Source: Pseudomonadota bacterium (GTDB lineage: Bacteria > Pseudomonadota > Gammaproteobacteria > Acidithiobacillales > Acidithiobacillaceae). Taken from it: 10,226 nt of DNA. The DNA is taken from positions 1 to 10,226 of the forward strand of contig JAKAVW010000085.1 in the NCBI GenBank assembly GCA_021827445.1, in the 5' to 3' direction. Every line of letters begins with the position of its first letter. Positions within the stretch are counted from its first letter, which is position 1. Shown here in pieces: positions 1-6,515 of this stretch. The translations under genes and the position numbers were made by a program. The notes beneath the pieces are model-generated. The model worked only from the letters and a program-made list of their open reading frames with translations. It made no database searches and was not told the origin of the DNA.

Positions 1-578
1 ACTGGCTTGATGAGCTGATGGCGGAGCTGGATCTGACGGACAAGGCCAATGCCAATTTGCGCGCTTTATCCGGCGGCATGAAGCGGCGGGTGCTCATTGC
101 CCAGGCTTTGGTGCACAGGCCCCCGGTGGTGGTGCTGGATGAGCCGACCGCTGGGGTGGATGTGGAACTGCGTCAGGGCCTCTGGCGTTTTATGCGGCGC
201 TATAATGAAGAGGGCCATACGGTCATTCTCACCACCCATTATCTGGAAGAGGCCGAGGAACTCTGTCAGCGGATCGCCATTCTCCAGCAGGGGCGAATCG
301 TTGCTTTGGACAGCAAGGATGAATTGCTGCGCGCCTCCAGTTGGCGGGTGCTGACGGTGACCTTTGACCGCGATCCGGGCACGCTCCCTCCTGAATTGGC
401 GGAATTGATGACCGGCGCCGCAGAAAATACCAGGGTACTCAAGATTGACGCGCAGAAAAACCCATTGGGGGACGTCCTGGCACAATTGCAAACACTGTCC
501 GCCCAGATCCTTGATTTGCACCTGCAGGAGCCGCGCCTGGAAGATGCTTTTACGGACATCCTCGGACAAGGGCGCTAA
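1..578 (+). CDS. ABC transporter ATP-binding protein, ABC-2 type (C-terminal part, cut by left edge)
   Basis: This is the cytoplasmic ATPase subunit of an ABC transporter, probably an exporter of the ABC-2 (YadG/drug or polysaccharide) class. The frame is open to the left edge, so the start and the Walker A half are outside the window. Visible in order are the ABC signature LSGGMKRRV (bases about 69-95), Walker B VVVLDEPTAGVD (about 126-161) and the switch histidine in LTTHYLEEAEEL (about 228-263). A C-terminal extension of about 100 residues ends in EPRLEDAF, typical of ABC-2 ATPases. The LSGGMKRR form is characteristic of this subgroup. No permease follows: the next gene, 2 bases downstream, is a small S4 RNA-binding protein, so the membrane partner must lie upstream or elsewhere. 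The ATPase class is secure; the substrate is unknown. Confidence 0.93.
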   Translation, partial: WLDELMAELDLTDKANANLRALSGGMKRRVLIAQALVHRPPVVVLDEPTAGVDVELRQGLWRFMRRYNEEGHTVILTTHYLEEAEELCQRIAILQQGRIVALDSKDELLRASSWRVLTVTFDRDPGTLPPELAELMTGAAENTRVLKIDAQKNPLGDVLAQLQTLSAQILDLHLQEPRLEDAFTDILGQGR

Positions 579-580
579 GC

Positions 581-844
581 TTGGCGGGTCATTTGCGTCT
601 TGATCTTTTTCTCAAGACGTCACGCCTGATCAAGCGCCGCAGCCTGGCCAAAGAAATCTGTGATGCCGGGTGTGTGCAGATCAATGGTCGGATGGCTAAG
701 GCGGGGGCGCTAGTGCAGGTGGGTGACGTGTTGACCATCGATATTCGCGACCGACTGATGCGGGCGCGGGTCTTGCGTATTCCGCAGCGGATTGAAGGAC
801 CGGAAGGAGTAGTGGAAGTGTTGCCCGAGGAGGCTGGGGAATGA
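581..844 (+). CDS. S4-domain RNA-binding protein, RqcP/RlbA-like (Hsp15 superfamily)
   Basis: An 87-residue protein that is almost entirely one S4 RNA-binding domain (about residues 6-55) followed by a short acidic tail. The N-terminal block RLDLFLKTSRLIKRRSLAKE, then VQINGRMAKAG and VQVGDVLTI, follow the S4 pattern. As I remember the families, they match Firmicute RqcP (YabO/RlbA: RLDKFLKVSRLIKRRTLAKE) better than proteobacterial Hsp15/HslR, which has RLDKWLW-AR-F-KTR and is longer (about 130 aa). Both families bind the 50S subunit carrying stalled peptidyl-tRNA; RqcP helps RqcH add alanine tails. The start is a TTG at 581 with AAGGG at 569-573 upstream; no ATG lies before the conserved RLD. 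The stop overlaps the pdxA start (ATGA), so the two are probably co-transcribed and translationally coupled. The fold is firm; the choice between an RqcP-like and an Hsp15-like role is inference. Confidence 0.88.
   Translation: MAGHLRLDLFLKTSRLIKRRSLAKEICDAGCVQINGRMAKAGALVQVGDVLTIDIRDRLMRARVLRIPQRIEGPEGVVEVLPEEAGE
828..833 (+). promoter_or_regulatory. Strong ribosome binding site for pdxA inside the S4 gene
   Basis: AGGAGG lies 7 bases before the pdxA ATG and inside the last codons of the S4 gene. It fixes the pdxA start and shows that pdxA can initiate on its own within the polycistronic message. Confidence 0.8.
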
Positions 845-1842
845 TCACAGAGCCACGTTTGTTGCTGACGGTGGGGGAACCATCGGGCATCGGCCCGGAT
901 ATTTGCCTGCAATTGGCCAGCCACGCCTTGCCCTCCGGGGTCCTGCTCATTGGCGACCTGCACTGTCTGCGCAGCCGCGCCCTGACTCTGGGTTTAGCGC
1001 TGCGACTGGAGCCCTGGCAGGAGGGCAATCCCTGGCCAGCGCCGGAAAACGGTGTGTTGCATGTGTTGGACGTACCACTGGCTCAGCCTTGTCGCCCCGG
1101 CCACCTGGATGTGGCTAATGCACCGGCGGTACTAGCTACCCTGGATAAAGCGATGCACCTGTTACGTGCGGGTGCTGCGGATGCGCTGGTAACGGCCCCG
1201 GTGCACAAGGGCATCATCAACGACGCGGGGATTCCCTTCACCGGGCACACAGAATATCTCGCGGAAGCGTGCGGCAGTCCCGAGGTGGTTATGCTGCTGG
1301 CCGGTCGCGGCTTGCGGGTGGCGCTGGCGACGACTCACCTGCCTTTATCGCAAGTGGCGGCAGCCATTACCCCGGAAGGGTTGGAGGGCACACTGCGCCT
1401 CCTGCACCGGGCCTTGTGCGAAGATTTCGCCCTCTTGGCACCCCGTATTTTAGTTGCTGGTCTGAATCCCCATGCCGGGGAGGGTGGACATCTGGGGCAT
1501 GAGGAGCAGGATGTCATTGCGCCAGTGATAACGACCCTGCAGGGAGAAGGGCTGCGGGTCAGCGGCCCGTGGCCGGCCGACACCCTGTTTATCCCGCGCC
1601 TGCTGGAAGATGCCGATGCGGTACTGGTCATGTACCATGACCAGGGCCTGCCGGTGCTGAAGTACCATGCCTTTGGTGAGGCGGTAAATATAACTTTGGG
1701 TTTGCCCATTGTGCGTACCAGTGTGGACCATGGCACGGCGCTGGATGTGGCAGGCACCGGCCGGGCAGAAGGGGGCAGCCTGCTGCGGGCGCTGGATATT
1801 GCTGTGGAGATCGTCCGTAACCGGCGCGCCGTAGCCTGTTGA
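841..1842 (+). CDS. pdxA: 4-hydroxythreonine-4-phosphate dehydrogenase PdxA
   Basis: Oxidises 4-phosphohydroxy-L-threonine with NAD(P); the product decarboxylates and is condensed by PdxJ to pyridoxine 5'-phosphate (DXP-dependent vitamin B6 pathway, cytoplasm). The 333 residues fit the family length of about 330. Family motifs run through it: VGEPSGIGPD (11-20), TAPVHKG (118-124), TGHTEYLAE (134-142), AGLNPHAGE (206-214), VMYHDQGLPVLK (263-274) and TSVDHGTALD (293-302). The three metal-binding histidines are H166, H211 and H266, and substrate-binding H136 is present, so the enzyme should be active. The ATG at 841 overlaps the stop of the S4 gene and has a perfect AGGAGG at 828-833, 7 bases upstream. 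In E. coli pdxA is followed by rsmA; here an antisense HNH gene sits between them. Confidence 0.98.
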   Translation: MITEPRLLLTVGEPSGIGPDICLQLASHALPSGVLLIGDLHCLRSRALTLGLALRLEPWQEGNPWPAPENGVLHVLDVPLAQPCRPGHLDVANAPAVLATLDKAMHLLRAGAADALVTAPVHKGIINDAGIPFTGHTEYLAEACGSPEVVMLLAGRGLRVALATTHLPLSQVAAAITPEGLEGTLRLLHRALCEDFALLAPRILVAGLNPHAGEGGHLGHEEQDVIAPVITTLQGEGLRVSGPWPADTLFIPRLLEDADAVLVMYHDQGLPVLKYHAFGEAVNITLGLPIVRTSVDHGTALDVAGTGRAEGGSLLRALDIAVEIVRNRRAVAC

Positions 1843-1869
1843 CGCCCCGTGATTCGGCCCGCCACCTCA

Positions 1870-2424
1870 TCAAAAGATGCGACTGCGTCCTTCCGGCACC
1901 TGGGCGATCAGGAACTCCATCTGATCGGCGAGAATGCGCCGATTGCTGAGCAGCAGATACTCCGCCCAAGTCGGGGTGAAGGGCACCGCGAGCAGCGGCA
2001 TGTGCGCCTCGTCGGGGGTGCGGTTGTCCTTGTGGCTGTTGCAACTGCGGCAGGCGGTCACCACGTTGGTCCAGATATCCCTGCCCTTGCGGGAGATGGG
2101 AATAATATGGTCACGGGTGAGTTCGCGGATGGGGAAGTGTTTGCCACAGTACATGCAGAGATGGTGGTCGCGATGAAACAAGGTCTGGTTGGACAGTGCC
2201 GGGGGCCGAATTTTGCCCTGATGGCGACCGCGGACGGCGATGACCGGATGAATGTCGAGTTGCGAGAGAATGCCGCTGCGGCGGCAGATGCCGCCGTGAG
2301 CGGTAAAGAAAGGATCCCCCAGTGTCCAGGCAACATTGCCCCGGACATAATGGGCCGCGGCTTCTTCCCAGGTTTCCCAGGCCATGGGACGACCACCGAC
2401 GTCAAGGCGCAGCACGAGGTGCAT
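1870..2424 (-). CDS. Stand-alone HNH endonuclease-family protein
   Basis: A 184-residue protein with a C-terminal zinc-finger HNH nuclease domain (about residues 84-140). It shows C90-x2-C93 (CMYCGK), the catalytic segment LTRDHIIP (102-109), W118-x-N120-x-VTAC, C125-x2-C128 (CRSCN) and HKDNRTPDEA after it. It belongs to the widespread single-gene HNH family whose N-terminal third (residues 1-80) adapts a short beta-rich segment (here LVLRLDVGGRPM). The conserved ending ML-x-x-P-x-P is matched by PLLAVPFTPTWAEYLLLS. The biological role of this family is not established; no methyltransferase, intein, intron or phage gene is adjacent. It lies antisense between pdxA (27-base gap, tail to tail) and rsmA (62-base divergent gap). 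The ATG at 2424 is preceded by a weak GGAAAG. The nuclease fold is secure; function and target are unknown. Confidence 0.9.
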   Translation of the reverse strand: MHLVLRLDVGGRPMAWETWEEAAAHYVRGNVAWTLGDPFFTAHGGICRRSGILSQLDIHPVIAVRGRHQGKIRPPALSNQTLFHRDHHLCMYCGKHFPIRELTRDHIIPISRKGRDIWTNVVTACRSCNSHKDNRTPDEAHMPLLAVPFTPTWAEYLLLSNRRILADQMEFLIAQVPEGRSRIF

Positions 2425-2441
2425 AGGCTTTCCGTTTCGTA

Positions 2442-2472
2442 TTGCCTGCTAGAGGCGTCAGTCGAATATAGC
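2442..2472 (+). promoter_or_regulatory. Possible promoter for rsmA
   Basis: In the 62-base divergent gap, TTGCCT (2442-2447) could be a -35 box and AATATA or TATAGC (2465-2472) a -10 box, with 17 to 19 bases between them. Because the HNH gene breaks up the pdxA-rsmA strand, rsmA either needs its own promoter or is reached by readthrough. The match is weak and the leader would be very short. Confidence 0.25.
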
Positions 2473-2486
2473 ATGAAGGGCTGCTG

Positions 2487-3293
2487 ATGGTGCAAGAGGG
2501 GCGCCTGCCACACGCAAAAAAACGGTTTGGGCAGAACTTTCTGGTTCAGCCGCAGATCGTTGAGCGTATTGTGGCGGCTATTCGCCCCGTGCCCGGCGAT
2601 CAACTGGTGGAGATCGGGCCGGGGCCGGGGGCACTGACCAAGGCTTTGCTGCGCCTCTTGCCGCAGTTGACGGTGGTAGAGCTGGATCGGGATATGATTG
2701 CCGGTTTGCGCGCCCTGGCGCCGCCGGAGCAGCTACAAGTCATGCAGGCCGATGCGCTGGAGGTCGACTTCGCGGCGCTGGCCGGTGTCGGAAATGCCCT
2801 GCGGGTAGTCGGTAACCTGCCCTACAACGTGGCGACGCCGTTGATTTTTCATATACTGGAGCAGGCGGAACGGGTGCGGGATATGCACTTCATGCTGCAA
2901 AAAGAGGTGGTAGACCGTATGGTGGCGGTGCCAGGAACCAAAGCTTACGGACGGCTTTCGGTGATGATACAGGCGCATTGCGCGGTGAAATTCCTGTTCA
3001 CGGTGGCTCCGGGCAATTTCTTTCCGGTGCCCAAGGTGGACTCGGCCTTCATGCGTTTGGTGCCGCACCGTCCGGCGCTGCTACCGTTGCCCTTGCGTGC
3101 GTCTTTCACGCGGATTGTGGCCACCAGTTTTGCCCAGCGCCGCAAGACACTCGCTAATAATCTGCGCGGCATTTTGAGTGCGGATGACCTGCAGGGTTTG
3201 CAGATTGATCCCGGCTGCCGCGCAGAGACGTTGGATCAGGCCACCTTTTTTCGCCTCGCCGAGGCCATAGTTGCACAAGGAAACCGATCATGA
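2487..3293 (+). CDS. rsmA: 16S rRNA (adenine1518/1519-N6) dimethyltransferase RsmA (KsgA)
   Basis: Dimethylates two adjacent adenines in the 3' terminal helix-45 loop of 16S rRNA using S-adenosylmethionine, a late 30S assembly checkpoint. The 268 residues equal the family length. Visible are the N-terminal KKRFGQNFLV (11-20), SAM motif I EIGPGPGALT (42-51), VELDRDM (64-70), ADALEVD (88-94), the catalytic NLPY (110-113), LQKEVVDRM (137-145), GRLSVMIQ (155-162) and FFPVPKVDSAF (178-188), with a C-terminal helical domain after that (FAQRRKTLANNL, 215-226). All catalytic motifs are intact. The ATG at 2487 has AAGGG at 2476-2480. The stop overlaps the next gene by ATGA, so rsmA and the YbjN-like gene form a translationally coupled pair. 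The apaG and apaH genes that follow rsmA in E. coli are absent here. Confidence 0.98.
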   Translation: MVQEGRLPHAKKRFGQNFLVQPQIVERIVAAIRPVPGDQLVEIGPGPGALTKALLRLLPQLTVVELDRDMIAGLRALAPPEQLQVMQADALEVDFAALAGVGNALRVVGNLPYNVATPLIFHILEQAERVRDMHFMLQKEVVDRMVAVPGTKAYGRLSVMIQAHCAVKFLFTVAPGNFFPVPKVDSAFMRLVPHRPALLPLPLRASFTRIVATSFAQRRKTLANNLRGILSADDLQGLQIDPGCRAETLDQATFFRLAEAIVAQGNRS

Positions 3294-3760
3294 ATCATTT
3301 GGAAGTTGCCGAGAAACTGTTTGCCGAGCTGGAATGGGAAGCGAAGATGCTGCCTGATTATCCGGTCCTCACCTGCGCGTTGCAGGTGCCAAATGGTGTT
3401 TTGGATATTTTTTGCCATGTGCATGGCGAACGGGAGCGTATCCTGTTTTACCTGCGTCCCCAGAATCTGGAGATAACCATGGGAAAACGCCCGGCGGTGG
3501 CGGAGTTCCTGACTCGTGCCAACTATGGATTGGCCTTGGGTAACTTTGAACTGGACCTGGACGATGGGGAGATCAACTTCAAGACGATTCTCCAGGCACC
3601 TGCCATTGTGTTGAGTACCTCTCTGTTGCGTCCTTATCTGCTGATTGGTGTAGAGACCATCAACCACTATCTGCCAGGGCTGGACCGGGTGTTGAGTGGT
3701 CAGGAAACCCCGGCTGCCGCGATCAGGGCGTTGGAGACGACTGCGACAGCGGTCCATTGA
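3290..3760 (+). CDS. YbjN domain-containing protein
   Basis: A 156-residue cytoplasmic protein with no signal peptide or membrane segment. It resembles the YbjN family (a fold like type III secretion chaperones), a group proposed to have regulatory or chaperone roles but with no settled biochemical function. The best evidence is the block TRANYGLALGNFELDLDDGE (75-94) followed by INFK, the family's most conserved stretch, preceded by a beta-rich half (VLDIFCHV, ILFYLRPQ). Start ATG at 3290 overlaps the rsmA stop and has AAGGA at 3277-3281, 8 bases upstream. It is therefore expected to be made together with RsmA. The last 38 bases overlap tail-to-tail with the SPOR-domain gene on the other strand. 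Family assignment is probable; a role linked to ribosome assembly would be speculation from position only. Confidence 0.85.
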   Translation: MNHLEVAEKLFAELEWEAKMLPDYPVLTCALQVPNGVLDIFCHVHGERERILFYLRPQNLEITMGKRPAVAEFLTRANYGLALGNFELDLDDGEINFKTILQAPAIVLSTSLLRPYLLIGVETINHYLPGLDRVLSGQETPAAAIRALETTATAVH

Positions 3761-4562
3761 CTCCGGAGCCGATGATCCCGCTGCCCAGCAGCAGCGGGGT
3801 GATGCCCATGCCGCGGATTTTGGCGAGCGTGGGCTGGGCCGCTGCCAAAGAATCGAAGGTGCCGGTGCGGAGCCGGTAGAGGGTGTTGTCATGACTGGCT
3901 TCTACCTTTTCCATCTGGGTGCTGACCCCCAGCAGGGCGAGGCGATCGCGCAGGACGGCGGCGGCGGCGCGGTTGGTGAAGGCGCCCACCTGAATGGTCA
4001 CTGGCTGGTGAACGACGCTGATACTGCTGGCGGTCGCCGCACTGGGAATACCGGGGCCGTTACCGAGAATGTCGGCAGGAATATCCACATGCATCTTGGG
4101 CAGGATCTGGTAAAAATTGAAGTCGACGCCGCTGCGGGTGGAAGTCGCAGAAGCCACGGTGGCACTGCTGGGGGTGGCGACGGCGAGTGGACTGCTTACC
4201 GGAGTTTGTGTGGTAGCCGGGGTAGCCGATGGGGAGGCTGAATGGTTGGTCGCTGCCGGGCTAACAGGCTGTTGCTGCGCGGCTACCGGTGCGCGGTCGC
4301 TGGGGGTCGTCGTCGCTGGCAGCCCTGTCCCGGTAGTGATTAGACCGAGTCTGCCGGTGGTGATGGGGATCTGCGTTATCCACCACCAGACCCCCGCACT
4401 CAGCGCGACCACCAGAAGCAGCAACACCCAAGGCCAGCGCCGTGCCGGGGGGGGCGGTGTTTCCTCGGGGTCCTCTTCCGGCTCTGTCCGCCGCCGTGGC
4501 GTGACGGGCGGGCGCGGCTCCTGCGCTCGCGGGCGGCTGGTTTGATTTTTGTAATCGCGCAT
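3723..4562 (-). CDS. SPOR-domain membrane protein, FtsN-like
   Basis: A 279-residue bitopic inner-membrane protein. It has a basic, proline-rich cytoplasmic N-terminus (1-42, with RPRAQEPRPP), one membrane segment (about 44-63, WPWVLLLLVVALSAGVWWW), a Ser/Thr/Ala/Pro-rich periplasmic linker (about 76-145), a short FNFYQILPKMHVDIP motif (148-162), and a C-terminal SPOR domain (about 183-264: VTIQVGAFTNRAAA, then LYRLRTGTFDSLAAA). SPOR domains bind denuded septal peptidoglycan, so the protein probably acts in cell division or wall remodelling. The FxFYxxLPxxxVxxP segment is typical of SPOR proteins encoded next to argS in gammaproteobacteria. It starts 6 bases after argS; AAGGG sits only 3 bases from the ATG, an unusually short spacing that includes part of the argS stop codon. 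Division function is inferred from domain and neighbourhood; it may not be true FtsN. Confidence 0.9.
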   Translation of the reverse strand: MRDYKNQTSRPRAQEPRPPVTPRRRTEPEEDPEETPPPPARRWPWVLLLLVVALSAGVWWWITQIPITTGRLGLITTGTGLPATTTPSDRAPVAAQQQPVSPAATNHSASPSATPATTQTPVSSPLAVATPSSATVASATSTRSGVDFNFYQILPKMHVDIPADILGNGPGIPSAATASSISVVHQPVTIQVGAFTNRAAAAVLRDRLALLGVSTQMEKVEASHDNTLYRLRTGTFDSLAAAQPTLAKIRGMGITPLLLGSGIIGSGVNGPLSQSSPTP

Positions 4563-4568
4563 GATCCC

Positions 4569-6308
4569 TTACATCTGTTCCGGTGCGCTGACGCCGAGCA
4601 GTCGCAGCCCGTTGGCAATAGCCTGCGCGACGGTCAGACAGAGCGTCAGGCGGGCGTGGCGCAGCGGCGTCTCCTCCACCAAAATTCGGGTCGAATTGTA
4701 GTAGGTGTGGAAGGCTGCAGCCAACTCCCTGAGATAGAAGGCAATCTGATGCGGTTCGCGATCACGGGCCGCCGTGACCACTACTTCCGGGAAGCGCCAG
4801 AGGGCGTCGGCCAGTGCGATCTCGCGGGACTCCTGGAGGATTGTCAGGTCGACGCCGTCTGCTGACGGCAGGCTGAGCCCTTTTTCTGCCGCCTGCCGCA
4901 GCAGGGAATAGACCCGGGCGTGGGCATACTGGATATAAAATACCGGGTTTTCTTCGGAGTGCTTTTTGGCCAGTTCCAGATCAAAGTCCAGATGCTGGTC
5001 AGCGCGGCGCAGCACATAAAAGAAACGCGCGGCATCATTGCCCACTTCCTCGCGCAGTTCACGGAGGGTGACAAACTCGCCAGCGCGGGTAGACATGGAG
5101 ACTTTTTCGGTACCACGATAGAGGATGGCGAACTGGACGAGGACGACTTCCAGTTGCTGGTCATCGAGGCCGAGGGCGTGCAGGGCGGCCTTGACCCTGG
5201 GCACATAGCCGTGATGGTCCGCACCCCACATGTCGATGACGTGGGTGAAGCCGCGGGCAAATTTTTCAGCATGGTAGGCCACATCGGAGGCAAAGTAAGT
5301 ATAGGCGCCATTGTCGCGACGCAAAACCCGGTCCTTGTCGTCATCAAAGGCAGTGGCGCGGAACCAGAGGGCGCCCTCCTGGGTGTAACAATGTCCGGCT
5401 TTTTCGAGGGCGGCGACGGCGGCATCGACCGCACCCGTATCCATCAGGCTGCGCTCGGAATACCAGCGCTCGTAACGAACGCCAAAGTCCTCCAGATCGT
5501 CGCGGATGTCGGCGAGAATCTCGTCCAGTCCGGCGCTGTGCAGGGTGCGATAGTTTTCGCCGAGGGACTGCTTCAGGTGGGCGATGAGGGTGTCGATGGC
5601 GGTATCACCGTCGCTCATCTCGGGCAGGTTCGGCAATCCGGCAGCCGCGTGCTGTAAGCGGTCGCCGACCTGCTCCCGGAGATGAGCCGCTATTTCGCGC
5701 ACATAATCGCCGCGATAACTGTTCTCAGGGAAGGACCAGGGCAGCGCCCCGGCGGCTTCGAGATAGCGCAGGTAGACGCTGGCCGCGAGAATATCCATTT
5801 GTCGCCCGGCGTCGTTGACATAGTATTCGCAGAAGATGTCGAAACCATTAAAGCGGAGGATGTTGGCGAGGCTGGCACCATAGGCGGCACCGCGTCCGTG
5901 TCCGACGTGCAGGGGACCGGTCGGGTTGGCCGAGACGAATTCCAGTTGCAGGCATTGACCCGTGCCATTTTGGTTGGCGCCGAATTGGTCCTGTTCAGTG
6001 CGTACTTGGCGGATCACCGCATGGAAGGCGGCCGGCTGCAAAAAGAAGTTGATGAAGCCGGGGCCGGCAATCTCGGTACGGGCGATCCATTCCGAGGCGG
6101 GCAGGGCCGCGACGATGTCGGCGGCGAGATCGCGTGGTTTGCGTCCGGCGGCTCTGGCGAGGAGCAGGGCGATATTGCTGGCGAGATGGCCGTGTTCCAC
6201 CTGCTTGGGGCGATCCAGCTCCAGGGTGGCGGGAATCCTTGGAATGCTGCCCTGGGCGTGGAGTTGTTGAAGCGCCCTTTGCAGGGCTTGGCTGACAAAT
6301 GCTTTCAC
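4569..6308 (-). CDS. argS: Arginyl-tRNA synthetase
   Basis: Class I aminoacyl-tRNA synthetase that charges tRNA-Arg with arginine using ATP. At 579 residues it has normal bacterial length. The N-terminal Add1 domain covers about 1-100 (HGHLASNIAL, GPGFINFFL). The HIGH motif appears as EFVSANPTGPLHVGHGRG (123-140), followed by YYVNDAGRQ (162-170), WGADHHGYVPRVKAA (361-375) and the KMSKS-equivalent KVSMSTRAGEFVTL (402-415). The C-terminal anticodon-binding domain includes NPVFYIQYAHAR (454-465) and ends in the usual LLGVSAPEQM. The start is GTG at 6308 with AAGGTAG upstream. It leads a two-gene unit with the SPOR gene. Nothing is missing or odd in the catalytic core. Confidence 0.98.
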   Translation of the reverse strand: MKAFVSQALQRALQQLHAQGSIPRIPATLELDRPKQVEHGHLASNIALLLARAAGRKPRDLAADIVAALPASEWIARTEIAGPGFINFFLQPAAFHAVIRQVRTEQDQFGANQNGTGQCLQLEFVSANPTGPLHVGHGRGAAYGASLANILRFNGFDIFCEYYVNDAGRQMDILAASVYLRYLEAAGALPWSFPENSYRGDYVREIAAHLREQVGDRLQHAAAGLPNLPEMSDGDTAIDTLIAHLKQSLGENYRTLHSAGLDEILADIRDDLEDFGVRYERWYSERSLMDTGAVDAAVAALEKAGHCYTQEGALWFRATAFDDDKDRVLRRDNGAYTYFASDVAYHAEKFARGFTHVIDMWGADHHGYVPRVKAALHALGLDDQQLEVVLVQFAILYRGTEKVSMSTRAGEFVTLRELREEVGNDAARFFYVLRRADQHLDFDLELAKKHSEENPVFYIQYAHARVYSLLRQAAEKGLSLPSADGVDLTILQESREIALADALWRFPEVVVTAARDREPHQIAFYLRELAAAFHTYYNSTRILVEETPLRHARLTLCLTVAQAIANGLRLLGVSAPEQM

Positions 6309-6339
6309 AGGGCTACCTTATGCACGAAATTTTTGCTTC

Positions 6340-6368
6340 AGTGTAACGCAAGCCAGCGCTTTACGGCA
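6340..6368 (-). promoter_or_regulatory. Possible argS promoter
   Basis: Reading the - strand, TACACT (6345 to 6340) is a fair -10 box placed about 32 bases before the argS GTG. The best -35 candidate at 17-base spacing is TGCCGT (6368 to 6363), which is weak. Position and leader length fit a promoter, but the boxes alone do not prove it. Confidence 0.3.
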
Positions 6369-6441
6369 GGGGTTGTTGTATCTTGGATACTGTGCGGCGA
6401 GTGTCATCCAGCGAGGTGCGCGGAATTGAGGGGGCGGGGTA

Positions 6442-6461
6442 CGGCACTGAGATAGGTGCCG
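6442..6461 (+). repeat. Small hairpin upstream of mscS
   Basis: CGGCAC (6442-6447) and GTGCCG (6456-6461) are perfect 6-base inverted arms around an 8-base loop TGAGATAG. It lies about 55 bases before the chosen mscS start. No T-run follows, so it is not a typical terminator; it may be a leader hairpin or chance. Confidence 0.4.
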
Positions 6462-6500
6462 GACCAGCCGGATGCGCTCGCCCGGCATGGGCAGAAGATC

Positions 6501-6507
6501 AAGGGAG
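6501..6507 (+). promoter_or_regulatory. Ribosome binding site deciding the mscS start
   Basis: AAGGGAG lies 8 bases before the ATG at 6516. The alternative GTG at 6456 in the same frame has no comparable site and would add 20 polar residues unrelated to the channel family, so 6516 is preferred. Confidence 0.7.
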
Positions 6508-6515
6508 TGCGCATA

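Larger units (their letters stand above)
6309..6515. other. Divergent intergenic region between argS and mscS
   Basis: This 207-base region separates two divergent genes and must hold the promoters of both. I see no RNA gene or ORF with a coherent protein. It contains a short palindrome GTATC-TTG-GATAC (6378-6390) and a hairpin CGGCAC-8 bases-GTGCCG (6442-6461), plus a duplicated GCCGGA near 6458-6472. Any of these could be an operator or leader structure, but none matches a known site that I recognise. Confidence 0.5.

Noticed and set aside
581..844. S4 protein as a pseudouridine synthase fragment or ribosomal protein S4 fragment
   Set aside because: The S4 domain starts at the N-terminus, is complete, has its own stop, and has the RLD-KRRSLAKE form of stand-alone Hsp15/RqcP proteins.
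1870..2424. HNH protein as part of an intein, group I/II intron, restriction system or Cas9-like effector
   Set aside because: There is no splicing motif, intron structure, methyltransferase, guide array or partner nuclease domain in or beside it. It is a separate small gene.
1849..2487. A 212-codon + strand reading frame that would bridge pdxA and rsmA and end on the rsmA start
   Set aside because: It is the mirror of the HNH gene. Its translation shows no domain, while the opposite strand has the full CxxC/DH/CxxC nuclease pattern.
4920..6455. Long + strand reading frames opposite argS (4920-5657 and 5682-6455)
   Set aside because: They are antisense to a fully conserved arginyl-tRNA synthetase and have no recognisable motifs or ribosome binding sites.
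6456..6515. GTG start at 6456 adding 20 residues to the MscS protein
   Set aside because: No Shine-Dalgarno is visible, the added residues are not channel-like, and ATG 6516 has AAGGGAG at ideal spacing.
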